Assembly: GCA_050250575.1 (NCBI GenBank) | Contig: JBFWOJ010000004.1 | Span: 1 to 64,000, forward strand | From: SHVO01 sp050250575 | GTDB lineage: Bacteria > Pseudomonadota > Alphaproteobacteria > Rhodospirillales > Rhodospirillaceae | Length of the DNA stretch: 64,000 nt | Direction of reading: 5' to 3' | Shown: positions 36,375 through 44,829 of the stretch, piece after piece | How positions within the stretch are numbered: the stretch's first letter is position 1 | Layout: each line of letters starts with the position of its first letter | Made by a program: the position numbers and the translations under genes | The notes under the pieces: model-generated | Told to the model about the DNA's origin: nothing | Database searches by the model: none | What the model saw: the letters and a program-made list of their open reading frames with translations, nothing else

Positions 36375-37826
36375 ATGGCCATGTCACAAGAACCGTTTCC
36401 GATCCCCCGTCACGACGCCGCCATCGACCACACCGTCACCGCCAAAGCCGCGGTTCCCGCATCCGTCGAATTCGTCGACGCCCGCGTTGCGCCCCGCGGC
36501 AGCCTTGAAACCCTCTCTCACGAGGAAGTCGCCAAGCTTCTCGACCGCGGGCAGGGCGGTCTCTATCCGCTTCTGCGCCGCTGCGCGTTGGCCGTGCTCA
36601 ATGCCGGCAGCCATAGCGATGATGCGCGCCAGCTTTTCGAGAAGTTCCACGATTTCGAACTGAAGATCATCCAGCAGTCCTTCGGCATCGAGGTCGAAGT
36701 CATCAACGCGCCGGCGATCGCCTTCGTCGACGGGCAGATGATCCGCGGCGTGAAGGAGCTGCTGTTCGCGGTCCTGCGCGACGTGGTCTACATCTCCAAT
36801 GAAGTTGTCGAAAGCGGCCGCTTCGATCTTACGCGGCCCGATGGGATCACCAATGCGGTCTTCCATATCCTGCGCAACGCCCGCGTCCTCGGCGTGCAGA
36901 ACAAGCCCGACCTCGTCGTCTGCTGGGGCGGCCATTCGATCTCGCGCGAGGAATATGACTACACCAAGCGCGTCGGGTATGAGCTCGGGCTGCGGGGGCT
37001 GAATGTCTGTACCGGGTGCGGACCGGGCGCCATGAAAGGCCCGATGAAGGGCGCGAACATCGGTCACGCCAAACAGCGCATCAAGACCGGCAGTTATATC
37101 GGCTTGACCGAGCCGGGCATCGTCGCCGCCGAGCCGCCGAACCCCATCGTCAATCAGCTCGTGATCATGCCCGACATCGAGAAGCGCCTCGAGGCCTTCG
37201 TCCGCCTCGGCCACGGCATCGTCATTTTCCCCGGCGGCGTCGGCACCATGGAAGAGATTCTCTTCCTGCTCGGAACGCTGCTCGATCCGGCCAACGCAAA
37301 GGAGCCGTGCCCGCTGATCTTCACCGGTCCGCGGTCCGCCGCGGCCTACTTTCATCGCATCGATGAGTTCATCGCTCTCACGCTCGGCCCCGAGGCGCGC
37401 GGGTGCTACCAGATCATCATCGACGACGAGGCGGAAGTCGCCCGCGCCATGATGCGAGGCTTCGACGGCGTGTACAAACATCGCAAGGCCACGGGCGAAG
37501 CGTTCAATTTCAACTGGAACCTCATGATTCCGCCCGGCTTCCAGATGCCGTTCCACGTCACGCACGAGAGCGTCGCCGCCCTCGACCTGCATCTCGATCA
37601 GCCCGTCCATGCCCGGGCGGTCGCGCTGCGGCGCCTGTTCTCGGCGCTCGTCGCGGGGAATGTCAAAGAAACCGGAATTCGCCAGATCGAGGAGAGGGGT
37701 CCGTTTGAGATCCACGGCGACCGCGCGCTGGTCGAGCCGCTGGACGCCTTGCTCGCGCAATTCGTCGCCCAGAACCGCATGAAGCTGTCGGGCGAATACA
37801 AGCCTGTTTATAGGATTGTGCCTTGA
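36375..37826 (+). CDS. ppnN: PpnN, nucleotide 5'-monophosphate nucleosidase
   Basis: 483 aa, close to the usual PpnN length. The central LOG-type Rossmann domain has VCWGGHSISREEYDYTK, CTGCGPGAMKGPMKGAN and the signature FPGGVGTMEEILF. Flanking N- and C-terminal regions (GLYPLLRRCALAVLNAGS and the tail LSGEYKPVYRIVP) are those of PpnN rather than small LOG cytokinin-type proteins. It splits purine and pyrimidine nucleotides to base plus ribose 5-phosphate and in E. coli responds to (p)ppGpp. It is the last chromosomal gene before the mobile element. Confidence 0.9.
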   Translation: MAMSQEPFPIPRHDAAIDHTVTAKAAVPASVEFVDARVAPRGSLETLSHEEVAKLLDRGQGGLYPLLRRCALAVLNAGSHSDDARQLFEKFHDFELKIIQQSFGIEVEVINAPAIAFVDGQMIRGVKELLFAVLRDVVYISNEVVESGRFDLTRPDGITNAVFHILRNARVLGVQNKPDLVVCWGGHSISREEYDYTKRVGYELGLRGLNVCTGCGPGAMKGPMKGANIGHAKQRIKTGSYIGLTEPGIVAAEPPNPIVNQLVIMPDIEKRLEAFVRLGHGIVIFPGGVGTMEEILFLLGTLLDPANAKEPCPLIFTGPRSAAAYFHRIDEFIALTLGPEARGCYQIIIDDEAEVARAMMRGFDGVYKHRKATGEAFNFNWNLMIPPGFQMPFHVTHESVAALDLHLDQPVHARAVALRRLFSALVAGNVKETGIRQIEERGPFEIHGDRALVEPLDALLAQFVAQNRMKLSGEYKPVYRIVP

Positions 37827-37856
37827 GCCCGTGGCGATTTCTGTCGGGTCTTGAGA

Positions 37857-37906
37857 ATGGTGCTGCCGAGTAGGATTGAACTACCGACCTCCCCCTTACC
37901 AAGGGG
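37857..37906. repeat. left attachment site (att, 50 bp, fragment of tRNA-Thr 3' end)
   Basis: Fifty bases identical to 47038-47087. They correspond to the CCA end, acceptor, T arm and part of the anticodon arm of tRNA-Thr(GGT) on the minus strand. After 37906 the copy departs from the tRNA sequence, so no functional tRNA is here. This is the duplicated 3' end expected from integration into a tRNA gene. The 216 bases between it and the gene at 38123 hold only the promoter region. Confidence 0.92.
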
Positions 37907-38122
37907 CCTCTCAGCCGCTGCGGGGCGGCGCCAGACAATGACTACAAGCCCCGCACATCAACACAATTAGCCGCGTTTTTCCGTTCTGCACATTCCAGGA
38001 CGTGTCGCCGATTAGGCTGCCGGAAGTCGGACAGGCTCGCAAGAAAATTCCCTAAAAAGGCAGTCCGCTGTGACGGGTGTGACACGCTATTCTAGGGGAA
38101 TAGTCCTTGGGCAGGGGGCGCA

Positions 38123-39259
38123 ATGACTGACGGCATTCAGGTGAACGACGCGGCTTTCGTCGGTTCGTGGCTCGCGGAAATACGGGGCAGCCACGTGGGT
38201 AACGGCTACATGGAAGTCAGCAGCATCGGTTCCGACTTGAAAGCCCAACTGCACGTGAACATTGCGGGGGAAATTGGAATTGCAGAGGGCGCGTTTTCTG
38301 CGGATCGCAAGACGATAACATTTTCCGAGAAGAACCCGCAGGCCCGTGCGACGCCAGTCCTAGCGGACGCGACAATAGAATCATCGCCGCCCGGATCGTG
38401 GTGGGTGAAATGGAAAGCAAATACGGGAGCGGCTGGCACGGTCATGTTTCATCCGGCACAGCCAAGTTTCGCAGGGGGTGGTAACGCTGCGCGCGCATCT
38501 TCGCCGGCAGCCGCGGCGCCCGCGTCGCCGCCAACGCCAGTCATTCCCCCGTCCGGGACACCACCGCAGCTCATTATCCGCGAGCACGACCTGCAAGCCG
38601 TGACGCTTTCGAATGCACAAATTCGCAATCTGTTGGCACGAATGAGCCAAGCCATTCCGCACAGTTTCGGAACGATTCTTACCGCATCTTTTGCCGGTCG
38701 GACCGTTCGGCGATACGAAGCGCACTGGCTGGCAAGTGATGACCTGCCGGCACAGATAGATAACCTCTTTATCCAACGAACGGAAAATACGACGGCGATT
38801 CAGAAGTCGATATCCGTGCAGATTAGTCAGCGGAATGGCAACCGCGTCACCGTACAAAGCGATGATGAGACGTGGACGGCGGGCGCTGCATTGGCGTTTC
38901 GAGATTTCTTCCAGCCACACACGTCACGAATTGCGCGCTACGTGAAAATCGCGGCACTCGTCGCATTCCTGTGCGTCGCGTTCGCCACTTCAATGTACAC
39001 GCCGGATTTTGACAAGCCACAGAGAGCAGTGTTCTTGGTTGTCGCAATGGGCTTGATGGTGCTTCTGCTAGCTGCGCGGGACCGCGCCGGACAAACGCGC
39101 GTATTTCTCGTAGATAGGCAGCCGGGCCTACTCGAAAAGCACGGCCCAGAAACGGCGGTCGCGGTCGTCTCAGGCTTGATTACTGCAGCGCTAATATCGG
39201 TGCTTTCGTATGTCGGGTCCGATGAATTTGCGCAATGGCTGCAAAGCGTGTCCCACTAA
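38123..39259 (+). CDS. unknown element-borne membrane protein with two soluble domains
   Basis: 378 aa, preceded by a GGGGG Shine-Dalgarno. Residues 10-115 look like a compact beta-rich domain (FVGSWLAEIRGSHVGNGYME). 118-148 is an Ala/Pro-rich linker. 150-270 is a second mixed domain (TILTASFAGRTVRRYEAHWL). Three predicted membrane helices follow at 273-291, 302-318 and 344-364. There is no signal peptide, so the soluble part is probably cytoplasmic. Family unknown. Its stop overlaps the convergent ClpP-like gene by four bases. Sensor-linker-membrane-effector layout is common in defence cargo, but that is inference. Confidence 0.75.
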   Translation: MTDGIQVNDAAFVGSWLAEIRGSHVGNGYMEVSSIGSDLKAQLHVNIAGEIGIAEGAFSADRKTITFSEKNPQARATPVLADATIESSPPGSWWVKWKANTGAAGTVMFHPAQPSFAGGGNAARASSPAAAAPASPPTPVIPPSGTPPQLIIREHDLQAVTLSNAQIRNLLARMSQAIPHSFGTILTASFAGRTVRRYEAHWLASDDLPAQIDNLFIQRTENTTAIQKSISVQISQRNGNRVTVQSDDETWTAGAALAFRDFFQPHTSRIARYVKIAALVAFLCVAFATSMYTPDFDKPQRAVFLVVAMGLMVLLLAARDRAGQTRVFLVDRQPGLLEKHGPETAVAVVSGLITAALISVLSYVGSDEFAQWLQSVSH

Positions 39260-39804
39260 TTGATCTGGTAAAAGATCGCCCCGGCCGGCACATCAAATTC
39301 CGCGATCGCATGACAGAATTTAGCCGAGACGGCGGCGGACGCGGGCAAGTTGTTGGATGATTTGTACCACGTCGCAATGGTGGAACGCTTTACACCGGAC
39401 GCCTTTGAGACTTCGTCGTACAAAAGCTTCTCTTGTTGCCGAAGCGTGTTGTACGCGTCCGCCAGAACCGCGAAGGATACTGTAGCCCCCTCGGCGAATG
39501 TCCAATTGGTCGGATGAAACAAGAACGAGGAAACAGGCGTCGCAAGGCGTCGCTCACCAAGGACGAACCACAACAGCGCGACGCTGTTGCAATGGCCTAA
39601 GTTGTAGGTCGTAAAGGTGAGGCCGGACAGTCCGCGCAATTGAGCGTAAGCCGTAAATCCGGCATTCAGGCTTCCGCCGCCGCTGGCGATTCCTAGGTGA
39701 ACACGACTTACGCCCTGCGCGCGCCAAGCAGCGCACGTGCTGACGAGGTTCACGGCGGTGTTGTGATTTACTCCTTGAAGAAATGCGAGATAAGCGTCTG
39801 ACAT
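39256..39804 (-). CDS. ClpP-fold serine protease-like protein
   Basis: 182 aa, start backed by CGGGGGATCAA before the ATG. HLGIASGGGSLNAGFTAYAQ (36-55) aligns with the ClpP INSPGGSVTAG region. GHCNSVALLWFVLGERR (70-86) matches GMAASMGA with Ser74 as nucleophile, and SSFLFHPTN (92-100) matches MIHQP with His97. The third residue, an Asp in ClpP, is not evident in YKSSNNLPASAA (148-159). It is shorter than most ClpP and lacks a propeptide. It may process host or phage proteins, alone or with a host unfoldase. Confidence 0.72.
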   Translation of the reverse strand: MSDAYLAFLQGVNHNTAVNLVSTCAAWRAQGVSRVHLGIASGGGSLNAGFTAYAQLRGLSGLTFTTYNLGHCNSVALLWFVLGERRLATPVSSFLFHPTNWTFAEGATVSFAVLADAYNTLRQQEKLLYDEVSKASGVKRSTIATWYKSSNNLPASAAVSAKFCHAIAEFDVPAGAIFYQIN

Positions 39805-39843
39805 TTGATCCCCCGTCGCTGTGTCAGGTTGTCCACTTGGTTT

Positions 39844-39861
39844 GAAATTTACATAAATTTC
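39844..39861. promoter_or_regulatory. perfect palindrome upstream of the ClpP-like gene
   Basis: GAAATTTA-CA-TAAATTTC: two eight-base arms, fully complementary. Centred about 48 bases before the ClpP-like ATG, in AT-rich DNA unlike its surroundings, so an operator overlapping the promoter is likely. The rest of 39862-40095 is GC-rich and shows no supported gene. Confidence 0.55.
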
Positions 39862-40095
39862 CTCGCGCCGTCAGGCATAGGGATTCTGCGCGCGATCCGG
39901 GGTGTACCCGGGGGGTAGCTCCTGCGCGCCGCGCGGAGTCGCGGGGCGCGGCGCGACCGACAACGGCCAACCAGCGGCCAACCGCTTCTCAGTTCTGCGC
40001 GCTGCGTCTGCGCCGGCTGCTTGCCCAAAGTCGGGCGCGACAAACGGCCGGCCAACGCTGCAGCCTAGCACTGTCACTAGACAAGCGGGGGACCA

Positions 40096-40350
40096 ATGGA
40101 CAATACGGAAGGCAACGTCGTGTCGCTGAGCGAGTATCGCGCAATGCAGGTGGATATGACTGAGAGACGCAAGCCAGGACCAATGCCGTTTCAGCAGGCG
40201 GTGCAGAAAGCATTCGGGCCGCCCGGGAACCCAGAAGCGGATCGCGCGCGCGACGTGTTGATTCGCGCGGGCTGGCGAATGGAGTGGCTTGGCTCTCAGG
40301 CGGGCTGGCGCATGTTTCAGGAAGCGAGTGGGATTGAAGCGCGCCGCTAG
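40096..40350 (+). CDS. small hypothetical protein of the element
   Basis: 84 aa with a strong Shine-Dalgarno (GGGGGA, six bases before ATG). Starts MDNTEGNVVSLSEYRAMQVD; the remainder is charged, with a C-terminal Trp-rich segment (AGWRMEWLGSQAGWRMF). No motif recognised. Clear ribosome site and position between element genes support it as real. It might be a regulator or accessory factor of the serine recombinase 218 bases downstream. Confidence 0.6.
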   Translation: MDNTEGNVVSLSEYRAMQVDMTERRKPGPMPFQQAVQKAFGPPGNPEADRARDVLIRAGWRMEWLGSQAGWRMFQEASGIEARR

Positions 40351-40491
40351 CTGACTCTGGATCGCGGAAGTGTTGCGGGCTGGCGCAGGTGATGCGCTGG
40401 CCCGTCACTTTTTTGGGTGTACGGATAACCCTGCCGGATCGCGCCGCGCTAAGCGCCCGGAATTGCTGCTTTCGCGCCAGCCGGTTTTGCC

Positions 40492-40519
40492 TGTACGGAA
40501 ATGAGTTGTTTTCCGTACA
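40492..40519. repeat. 28-bp inverted repeat before the serine recombinase, candidate crossover site or operator
   Basis: TGTACGGAAA (40492-40501) and TTTCCGTACA (40510-40519) are perfect complements with eight bases between. An extra half-site TGTACGGA lies at 40418-40425 and a partial one (TCCGTA) near 40538. Size and position, 50 bases before the recombinase ATG, fit either a resolvase site I or a self-binding operator. Confidence 0.6.
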
Positions 40520-40568
40520 CTCATCGCATACAGTTGGTCCGTAAGACAACACAGCCGGGAGTGTACCC

Positions 40569-41159
40569 ATGACAAAACGCGTTGCCCTGTACCTGCGAGT
40601 TTCGACGGCGGATCAAACGATAGAGAACCAGCGGCGCGAATTGCGGGCGGTCGCGAAGCGCCACGGATGGGAGATAGTCAGCACATTCGAGGATGCCGGC
40701 ATTTCCGGCGCCAAAGGCCGCGACAAGCGCCCGGGTCTAGACGCGCTGCTGCGCGGTGTGGCCCGCAAGGACTTTGACCTAGTGGCAGCGTGGTCAGTAG
40801 ACCGGCTTGGCCGGTCGCTGCAGGACCTAATCGCCCTGCTGGGGGAATTTCACGCGAAGCGAGTCGACCTGTACCTGCACCAGCAGGGGCTAGATACGAC
40901 TACGCCGGCCGGAAAGGCGATGTTTCAAATGATGGGCGTGTTCGCAGAGTTTGAGCGCGCGATCATTCAAGAGCGCGTTAAGGCGGGGCTGGCCCGGGCG
41001 CGAGCAGACGGAACGCAGCTAGGCCGGCCGCGTACGGATGAAAAGACGGAAGCGAAAATCCGCGCCGCGCACAAGAAGGGGACCGGCATTCGGAAGATTG
41101 CGCGCGATCTCGAAGTCGGGGTGTCCGTAGTGCAGCGCGTGATCGCGGAAGCCGCCTAA
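40569..41159 (+). CDS. serine recombinase (resolvase/invertase family)
   Basis: 196 aa. RVALYLRVSTADQTIENQRR has the catalytic Ser12; AWSVDRLGRSLQDL supplies the conserved Arg residues; QGLDTTTPAGKAMFQMMGVFAEFERAIIQERVKAGLARA is the dimer helix region (cited in part). A C-terminal HTH (IRKIARDLEVGVSVVQRVIAE) binds DNA. Normal small-recombinase length. Role could be inversion, multimer resolution of the excised circle, or transposition targeting. Inverted repeat just upstream is its likely target. Confidence 0.9.
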   Translation: MTKRVALYLRVSTADQTIENQRRELRAVAKRHGWEIVSTFEDAGISGAKGRDKRPGLDALLRGVARKDFDLVAAWSVDRLGRSLQDLIALLGEFHAKRVDLYLHQQGLDTTTPAGKAMFQMMGVFAEFERAIIQERVKAGLARARADGTQLGRPRTDEKTEAKIRAAHKKGTGIRKIARDLEVGVSVVQRVIAEAA

Positions 41160-41196
41160 GGTACAATCGCGGACTTTCGCCGGGAGGCAAGGACGC

Positions 41197-41604
41197 ATGG
41201 ATTTCGGTTCACCCCAAGAGTGGCAACAAGGCGCGGGCGCGCTAAAGCAGGCTGTGGACGCGTTCGCGGGCGTGCTGAAAATGTTTCGGGACTTCCGCAA
41301 CGCACCGGGCGCGCCCACGGCATTGGAGAACAAGGCAGCGGACGAAGCTTTGCAGCAGGCGGAAGTAGCCGCCAAAGTCGCGGAAGCGCAACTCGCAAAG
41401 GCGCTCGGTTATCAGCTTTGCCACTGCGCATTCCCGCCTACGGCCATGCTGACGGTAGGCGCGCGCCGGCCCCGCGGGGGCGAACCAAGAATAGAACCGG
41501 TGTTTGAATGCCCCGCGTGCGGCTACAACACTGCGCGCACTATGCCCTATGACCGGATCGCGCCCCCACGGGAGGCGCCGGCTGCGAGTGGACAATCTGT
41601 CTAA
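41197..41604 (+). CDS. small zinc-ribbon-like hypothetical protein
   Basis: 135 aa with a good Shine-Dalgarno (GGGAGGCAAGG). Residues 10-72 are helical (LKQAVDAFAGVLKMFRDFRN, DEALQQAEVAAKVAEAQL). CHC at 75-77 and CPAC at 105-108 form a probable CxC plus CxxC zinc ribbon. Family not recognised; nucleic-acid or protein binding is plausible. It follows the recombinase gene by 37 bases and probably shares its transcript. Confidence 0.62.
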   Translation: MDFGSPQEWQQGAGALKQAVDAFAGVLKMFRDFRNAPGAPTALENKAADEALQQAEVAAKVAEAQLAKALGYQLCHCAFPPTAMLTVGARRPRGGEPRIEPVFECPACGYNTARTMPYDRIAPPREAPAASGQSV

Positions 41605-41754
41605 TTCGCGATGGTATCGGCCGCGCTGACGGGTTGTCAGTCTCGCCAAGGCCTAGTGAGTTAACCGAAACGGCGCACTTACGCCGGCAAATCGGAAACT
41701 TTCGCGACTTACAAAGTAAGCCTGCCGTCGCGAGCAGGGGGTGATTTCAGTCGG

Positions 41755-41888
41755 TGCGGGGGATGCGGGTATTGCGGGTATTCATTCCGGCCACTCTCTA
41801 TGATTCTTTTTTATTTCTATACGTCGCAAAAATAATTTCTCTTCAATAAGCTTAAAAACAATACCCGCAAATACCCGCATCCCCCGCA
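41755..41888. repeat. inverted iteron region, candidate replication origin of the element
   Basis: Left arm 41755-41782 and right arm 41860-41888 are complementary over their whole length apart from one extra base. Each arm holds two direct copies of GCGGGTATT (or its complement AATACCCGC) plus a GGGGG run. The 77 bases between are AT-rich. It lies 23 bases past the primase-helicase stop. Position and form recall satellite origins near the alpha-type primase-helicase gene. Apart from this, 41605-41910 holds no gene that I can support. Confidence 0.65.
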
Positions 41889-41910
41889 AATCGGACCGTT
41901 CGAAACGTCG

Positions 41911-44814
41911 TTAGTTGTCTGCGCGCACAACGCGCCACGTTTGGACCTTTCGGTGCGTATCGAACACGGACTCAAGTCGCAAACTGGCACACACGCGGTT
42001 GCGGTAACTCTGCAGGCGTTTCCCAATGCGCTGGCTTGTCGTTCCGCCCGCTTTGCCGGCGCAGCCTAACCAGGATTCGAGCGCGCGGCGCAGCCGCCCT
42101 GCACTCTCCCCAAAGTCCGCGCTTGCGCCGGCCGTGGAAAGCAGGTCCGCAAGCTCGGCCGTAGCGACGGGCACCGCACCGCGCGATCCGTGCCACGCTG
42201 CCAGCACGTCCGCCCACGCGGCTAGCTCGCTGTCAGTCGAAAGAGGTTTCAGGAATTTCGCGGCGGGATCGGCAGCCCCTGCGAACACCAGCGCGGCGCG
42301 GATGGTCGCGTCCCATTCGGGGAAGCGAGACGGTTTCAGCTCCATGCGCGGCCGGCCGGCGCCGGCATGAGCGCGCAATAGCGTCAGGCAGGCGCCTACA
42401 ATCTTCCCGCGCTGCTCAAGCGCCCATCGGGGCAGGTTGTCGCGGCTATACGTCATGTGTTCGGGATTCTCGGTCTTTGGGTCCAAGTAGCATTCGAGCG
42501 TCCGCGACGTCAGGTCCTTTGATCCTTGGATATTGTTGCCGGTAAACATCACTGTGACGTTGGTCGGAACTTCGACCGTTCGGTTTTTCCCTAGCAGCCG
42601 GTCGCGGAAGAGCTTCGAAGTCACCATTGCGGCTAGTGTCGGACTGTCCAATACCGTCCCATCGCTAACGTTATCCAGCAGCAGCGCGGAGTGGCCCTCA
42701 AGCAGCGCGCTAACCAGCTTCTTCCGCTGCTCGGCTGCGTCCGCATCCCATGACAGCATTTCGGGCGCGCGACCAAGGACCGGCATTGCGCACAACTCCG
42801 CTAGCTTGGTCTTTCCGCTGGCCTGGATCGGTGCCGTAAACGCGAATAGCGGTTTATCTCCCGGCAGCGTCCGGCAGGTCAGCACATTGAGCAGGGCTGC
42901 AGCCGCCACTGCCGCGTCCGTCTCTTCCGCGAAGCGAAAGTCTGCGAAAACTTCCGTTCGAATGTATCGGTAGGCGCGCGCCGCGTCCGCTTGTGTCGGA
43001 TTGTCCGGGATCGCGGGAAATTCAGCCGGATCAAAGTGCGCAAATAGTCCTGTTGCTACGTCATACCCAGGTGTCAGCAGCAGGCTACCGTCCGGCCGCA
43101 CCGTTGGCGCCGCTATCACGCCCGTAAGGACCGGCGCCGCGCTGCCGGCGCGCGTTGCGAGCAGCCCTTCAACCAATTCTTTCGGATACGCCGTGGGCGC
43201 CCACAGGCCGGCAGAGCTTTGCTTTTGTATCTCGCACGATTGCGCCACGCGGTTACGCAGCGAATGCAGGTTGAACGGGACTACGCGCGGCGTGCTGCGG
43301 AAGTTTTCGTCCGCCATATCCTGCGCGGTTATCGGCTGTGTCATTTCGACCGCACACAGTGCATTGCCATAGCGCAGCACGAGGCCGCGCTCGGTATCGC
43401 GGACCATGGCGGCCTCAACCTGCTCAATGCAGTCATACAGGCGCGCGGGATCGTAGTGAATTTGCGCACGCGCCCCTGCCCGAGTCACTTCTGCGGCGCG
43501 GGCGAGTGTGGTGCCGCGTTTCACGGCGCCGTCAAACTCTCGCGCCTTATACGGTCCGTCTTTTGCTGTCAGCTTGTTGCGCAGGCGTGCGAACGCTTCG
43601 CGGTCCGCCTGCTGCAGCCGCGCAACGGACTCGGCTATGTCCGGGCTGTGGAGCTTGGGCGGGTCCGCGCGTAGAGTCTCTTCAAGCTTGGCAGGGTCCA
43701 CCGGTTCGGGCACGCGATCGCTCGCGGCCGGCTGCGCTGGCAACGTGGCGGAAGTCCCGGCTTGCACAGCCTGTTCGACCGTTCCGCCAAAGTCCAGGAC
43801 CGCATCGTTAAATCCGAATGCGCGAGCAGCTTTGAACACATGCGCGGCGCCGATTTTGAACGGGGAGTGAAAGCTATCCCACTTCTGCCGGACCAATCCG
43901 GGAGTGTTGTCCGGCCACTGCAGCGACCATTCCTCATACGCGGCGTAAGCTTCTTCGCCGGCTGCAGCCTTAACGGCGGCCGTCATTCGTAACCACTCGT
44001 CGTAGGACAAGTCATTCGGAATCAGTTTGAGCGCGGCAATGATCGCGGCGGCCGGCGCCTGCAGGCTGGTTTGGTCAACGCTGTCGCGCGCCGCGTTTGT
44101 CGTGGCGTGGGTCGCACTCTTCACTGTGCAGCCGTTCGCGGCTAAGCGTTCCTGCAACTCGCGCATAAAGTCTGCGACTTGCTCGGGCGTTACTTCCGGC
44201 AGGTGGTCTAGGCCAATGCTCGCGGGGGAAGCGTTGCCGCGCCACGCGTAAGGCCTGCCGGTCTTGGGGTGGAGGCCTTCCGCGACAAACTGCTGCCCGG
44301 TCCCTAGCACTTCGACCGCGTGCTCGGTGTCCGAACCGGGAAGCGTAAACGCCACGCGCATTTTCTTGAGCGTTCTGCCGGCCGGCAGGCGATACAGGCG
44401 CAGATATTTTGGCGCGCGCCCTACCCGCTCGACGGTCCGGCCAAGCTTCTTTTGAATGCCGGCGCGGATCGCGTCCGCCCATGCGGCGTCCGTCACATCC
44501 ACGTCTATCGCGACAACACGCCTGCATTGGATGCCTAGACCGACACCCGGCCATACGCGCCACTGTTCAAGCATTTCCGGGGTAGCAGTTAAGGCGGTGT
44601 AGTTCCCGAAGCCGACCCATTTACCGCCGGCAAACTTGCCCGGCACTTTTCCGAGCGAGCTAGCGAAGTTGGACGCGGGATTCCACACGGCTGCATTGGG
44701 GGGCGCTATCGGTACTAGATCGGGAGTAAAGCCGGCTGCGGCGTACTGGCTGAAATGTTCCGCAGGCGCGGGCGCCCGCCCCTGGATTTCCGCAGGGGGA
44801 GATTGTATGTTCAT
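41911..44814 (-). CDS. primase-polymerase / helicase replication protein
   Basis: 967 aa; start backed by AGAAGG. Residues 20-225 resemble the bifunctional primase-polymerase domain: VVAIDVDVTD (Asp104, Asp106), RVGRAPKYLRLYRL, VEVLGTGQQFVAEGLHP. Residues 262-335 match PriCT-2 (YDEWLRMTAAVKAAAGEEAY). The C-terminal third is a D5/P-loop ATPase: Walker A APIQASGKTK (661-670), Walker B LLLDNV (711-716), sensor FTGNNI (757-762). One protein could open the origin, prime and unwind. It is the last gene of the HTH, unknown, primase operon and ends beside the iteron region. Confidence 0.87.
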   Translation of the reverse strand: MNIQSPPAEIQGRAPAPAEHFSQYAAAGFTPDLVPIAPPNAAVWNPASNFASSLGKVPGKFAGGKWVGFGNYTALTATPEMLEQWRVWPGVGLGIQCRRVVAIDVDVTDAAWADAIRAGIQKKLGRTVERVGRAPKYLRLYRLPAGRTLKKMRVAFTLPGSDTEHAVEVLGTGQQFVAEGLHPKTGRPYAWRGNASPASIGLDHLPEVTPEQVADFMRELQERLAANGCTVKSATHATTNAARDSVDQTSLQAPAAAIIAALKLIPNDLSYDEWLRMTAAVKAAAGEEAYAAYEEWSLQWPDNTPGLVRQKWDSFHSPFKIGAAHVFKAARAFGFNDAVLDFGGTVEQAVQAGTSATLPAQPAASDRVPEPVDPAKLEETLRADPPKLHSPDIAESVARLQQADREAFARLRNKLTAKDGPYKAREFDGAVKRGTTLARAAEVTRAGARAQIHYDPARLYDCIEQVEAAMVRDTERGLVLRYGNALCAVEMTQPITAQDMADENFRSTPRVVPFNLHSLRNRVAQSCEIQKQSSAGLWAPTAYPKELVEGLLATRAGSAAPVLTGVIAAPTVRPDGSLLLTPGYDVATGLFAHFDPAEFPAIPDNPTQADAARAYRYIRTEVFADFRFAEETDAAVAAAALLNVLTCRTLPGDKPLFAFTAPIQASGKTKLAELCAMPVLGRAPEMLSWDADAAEQRKKLVSALLEGHSALLLDNVSDGTVLDSPTLAAMVTSKLFRDRLLGKNRTVEVPTNVTVMFTGNNIQGSKDLTSRTLECYLDPKTENPEHMTYSRDNLPRWALEQRGKIVGACLTLLRAHAGAGRPRMELKPSRFPEWDATIRAALVFAGAADPAAKFLKPLSTDSELAAWADVLAAWHGSRGAVPVATAELADLLSTAGASADFGESAGRLRRALESWLGCAGKAGGTTSQRIGKRLQSYRNRVCASLRLESVFDTHRKVQTWRVVRADN

Positions 44815-44829
44815 AGTGCATTTGCCTTC

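Noticed and set aside
37857..37906. A second functional tRNA-Thr gene at the left end of the element
   Set aside because: Only the 3' half is present; the sequence departs from the tRNA after 37906, and no 5' acceptor or D arm follows.
39849..40129. Small overlapping reading frames between the ClpP-like gene and 40096
   Set aside because: Arg/Pro-rich composition, no ribosome sites and mutual overlap; they cover the palindrome and promoter region.
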